Source: an uncultured Coriobacteriales bacterium (GTDB lineage Bacteria; Actinomycetota; Coriobacteriia; Coriobacteriales; Atopobiaceae). From it: a stretch of DNA of 6,605 bases. The translations under genes and the position numbers were made by a program. Under the pieces are notes generated by a model, which was not told the origin of the DNA, did no database searches, and was given only the letters and a program-made list of their open reading frames with translations. The DNA lies in contig CAMNAH010000067.1 in assembly GCA_946530775.1 (NCBI GenBank), forward strand, positions 1 through 6,605, read 5' to 3'. Positions 4,915-6,605 of the stretch are shown piece by piece. Position 1 is the stretch's first letter. Each line of letters starts with the position of its first letter.

Positions 4915-6534
4915 TTATCGCCTCCAGCCTCCGTCGTCGAGCAGATAGCCGACCATCTCTGCGAAGCCATCATGCTCGGGCGTGGGCTCGCTCTGGGCGA
5001 TGAGCTCGAAGATCTGCTCGGGCGAGGTGGTGCCGGCGTGCTCGGAGCCGCGCACGTACATGCCGAACTCGATCACGGCCGCGGCGAAGCGCCAGTCGGC
5101 GTTGGCGGTGTCAGCGTCGTCGATGGCGATGCTCTGCTCGTGCACCTGGCCGTCGTCGAAGGCGCGGTAGCGCACGGTCGCGGTGGCGAGCTCGCTGCCA
5201 AAGTCGCCGCTCGCCTCGGGCGCGGAATAGCGCAGCTCGGGCTCGGCCACGTCGAACGCGGAATCTGCGAGCACGACCTCGTAGGCCACGGTAAACTGTG
5301 CGCCGGGGCCGATGTCCGCGGCATCGCGCGCATCGTTCTCGAAGTCCTCGTCGGCCATCTCGCGGTTCTCGTAGCCGATGAGCCTATAGCCCTTCACCAG
5401 CGCGGGGTTGAACTCGACCTGCACCTTCACGTCGTCGGCGAACGGCACGAGGTTCGCGGAGAGCTTCTCGGAGAACACGCGCTCGGCCTCGTCGATGCAG
5501 TCGATGTAGTGGTAGGAGCCGTTGCCGTTGTCGGCGAGCGTCTCCATCTTGGTGTCCTTGTAGTTGCCGGTGCCGAAGCCCAGCACGCTGAGGTAGATGC
5601 CCGTCTCGCGCTTGGCGCTCACGTAGTCATAGAGGTCGCTCTCGCTGGTCATGCCCACGTTGAGGTCGCCGTCGGAGGCCATGATGATGCGGTTGACGCC
5701 GCCGTCGATGAAGTTGCGCTCGGCCACCTCGTAGGCCAGCTCGAGGCCGCGCTCGCCGTTGGTGGAGCCGTCGGCGCGCAGGCGGTTGATGGCGCGCATG
5801 ATCCGGCGCGCATCGGTGCCGGACGCGCCCTCGAGCACGAGCTCCTCGCCGCTCGCGTAGGTCACGATGGAGATGCGGTCGCGCTCGGTGAGGTCGCGCA
5901 CGAGCACCTCGAAGCTGTCTTTGAGCAGGTCGAGCTTGTCGCTGCTGTCCATCGAGCCCGACACGTCGATCAGAAACACCAGGTTGCGGCCGCGCTCGGC
6001 GGCGCCCGTCTCGCGCGCGGTGGAGAAGCCCAAGGTCAGGAGCTTGGTTTCGGGATTCCACGGGCAGGGACCGAGGTGCGGGGTGATGGCGAAGCGCTCG
6101 CCCGCCGCGGGCTCGTCGTAGCCGTAGGTGAAGTAGTTGAGCAGCTCCTCGATGCGCACGGAGCCGGAGGGGATCTCGTCGAGGGCGTAGCCGTCGAAGA
6201 TCATGCGACGCAGGTTGGCGTAGGAGGCGGTGTCGACGTCGGCCGAGAGCGTGGAGAGCGGGTTGGCGCGTGTGGACACGAAGCCGCCCTCGTGAATGGC
6301 GGCGTATTCCTCGGTGTTCCAGTCGATATAGTCCTCTACGTAGTAGAAGCTCTCCCCTGCCTCGGATGTGCAATCGTAGGCACCGACCTCAGCCTCGGCT
6401 GGAGCAGTGTCCTTCTGCGGACCCGACAGAGCCCCGCTCTGGGCCTCGAATGCGCATGCGGCGAGCGCAAACGCTGCCAGCAGCGCGAACATGCAGGTCA
6501 AAGCCTTGCCCAAACGATTAATCGCAGTTTTCAT
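4915..6534 (-). CDS. von Willebrand factor type A domain lipoprotein, YfbK-like
   Basis: A 539-residue exported lipoprotein. Residues 1-27 form a lipoprotein signal: basic start, hydrophobic stretch and the lipobox LAAC, with C27 as the lipidated residue. Residues about 75-170 match the family-specific segment before the vWA fold (NPLSTLSADVDTASYANLRR, VRIEELLNYF, CPWNPETKLLTLGF). The vWA domain (about 183-360) has a complete metal-binding MIDAS site: DVSGSM (D190, S192, S194), T258 in GSTNGERG, and D288 in ASDGD. The C-terminal part (about 365-535) resembles DUF3520. A membrane-anchored, metal-dependent adhesion or scaffold role is inferred; the partner is unknown. The start at 6534 is chosen because AGGAGG (6541-6546) sits 6 nt upstream. 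A GTG at 6561 would add nine residues but has no ribosome site and would lengthen the signal oddly. Length is near that of E. coli YfbK as I recall it. Confidence 0.93.
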   Translation of the reverse strand: MKTAINRLGKALTCMFALLAAFALAACAFEAQSGALSGPQKDTAPAEAEVGAYDCTSEAGESFYYVEDYIDWNTEEYAAIHEGGFVSTRANPLSTLSADVDTASYANLRRMIFDGYALDEIPSGSVRIEELLNYFTYGYDEPAAGERFAITPHLGPCPWNPETKLLTLGFSTARETGAAERGRNLVFLIDVSGSMDSSDKLDLLKDSFEVLVRDLTERDRISIVTYASGEELVLEGASGTDARRIMRAINRLRADGSTNGERGLELAYEVAERNFIDGGVNRIIMASDGDLNVGMTSESDLYDYVSAKRETGIYLSVLGFGTGNYKDTKMETLADNGNGSYHYIDCIDEAERVFSEKLSANLVPFADDVKVQVEFNPALVKGYRLIGYENREMADEDFENDARDAADIGPGAQFTVAYEVVLADSAFDVAEPELRYSAPEASGDFGSELATATVRYRAFDDGQVHEQSIAIDDADTANADWRFAAAVIEFGMYVRGSEHAGTTSPEQIFELIAQSEPTPEHDGFAEMVGYLLDDGGWRR

Positions 6535-6540
6535 GGTGTT

Positions 6541-6581
6541 CCTCCTCGTGTCGGGGCTCACTTATGACACGAGCGAGGAGG
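6541..6581 (-). promoter_or_regulatory. Inverted repeat that includes the ribosome binding site of the vWA lipoprotein gene
   Basis: CTCGTGTC (6545-6552) pairs exactly with GACACGAG (6566-6573) around a 13-nt loop. The flanking CCTCCTC (6541-6547) can instead pair with GAGGAGG (6575-6581) when four bases bulge out. On the minus-strand transcript this would bury the AGGAGG ribosome site of the gene starting at 6534. Whether the distal arm is transcribed is unknown: a weak CATAAG box in the loop could be a -10, in which case the dyad would act as DNA, not RNA. Confidence 0.45.
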
Positions 6582-6605
6582 CGCGATTGTCGGGTCGTTG
6601 GCAGC

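Noticed and set aside
6535..6561. GTG at 6561 as start of the vWA lipoprotein
   Set aside because: No ribosome site precedes it, and the AGGAGG would lie inside the coding sequence. The ATG at 6534 gives a normal lipoprotein signal.
4972..6567. Plus-strand open frame of 531 codons opposite the vWA lipoprotein gene
   Set aside because: The minus strand here encodes a complete vWA protein with signal peptide and ribosome site. The opposite frame is low-complexity Val/Ala/Gly/His and lacks any domain.

Overview
The window is GC-rich bacterial DNA with dense, Shine-Dalgarno-led genes. The mix (a YfbK-type von Willebrand lipoprotein, a UPF0104/LPG-synthase-like membrane protein, a UlaG-like metallo-hydrolase) would fit a high-GC Gram-positive such as a gut Coriobacteriia member. 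That placement is only an impression from composition and protein style; no rRNA or other marker gene is present.

Layout from left to right. (1) Positions 1-1749, minus strand: a NERD-domain nuclease fused to a superfamily 1 helicase, cut by the left window edge. (2) Positions 1750-2192: a 443-bp divergent intergenic region with no convincing gene. It holds a TATAAT box for the helicase gene, an imperfect inverted repeat with 46-nt arms (1900-2077) enclosing smaller hairpins, and a perfect 14-bp palindrome. (3) Positions 2193-2816, plus strand: a metallo-beta-lactamase-fold hydrolase. (4) Positions 2843-2872: an intrinsic terminator serving the minus strand. (5) Positions 2900-3496, minus: an unrecognised 198-residue protein built from a repeated glycine/leucine motif. 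(6) Positions 3629-4807, minus: a multi-pass flippase-like membrane protein. (7) Positions 4915-6534, minus: a secreted von Willebrand factor A lipoprotein.

The three genes from 6534 down to 2900 all run on the minus strand, with gaps of 107 and 132 nt. The only strong intrinsic terminator lies after the last one, so they may be partly co-transcribed. However, an inverted repeat lies in the leader or promoter region of each of the three, which suggests individual control. Two of these genes encode envelope proteins. The third has no signal peptide or obvious membrane segment, and its function is unknown.

No tRNA, rRNA, CRISPR array, transposase or phage gene was found. The most unusual items are the long inverted-repeat element in the divergent intergenic region, the exact 90-nt repeat period in the unrecognised gene, and the palindromes in front of the minus-strand genes. 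No complete new multi-gene system can be demonstrated from the sequence alone.
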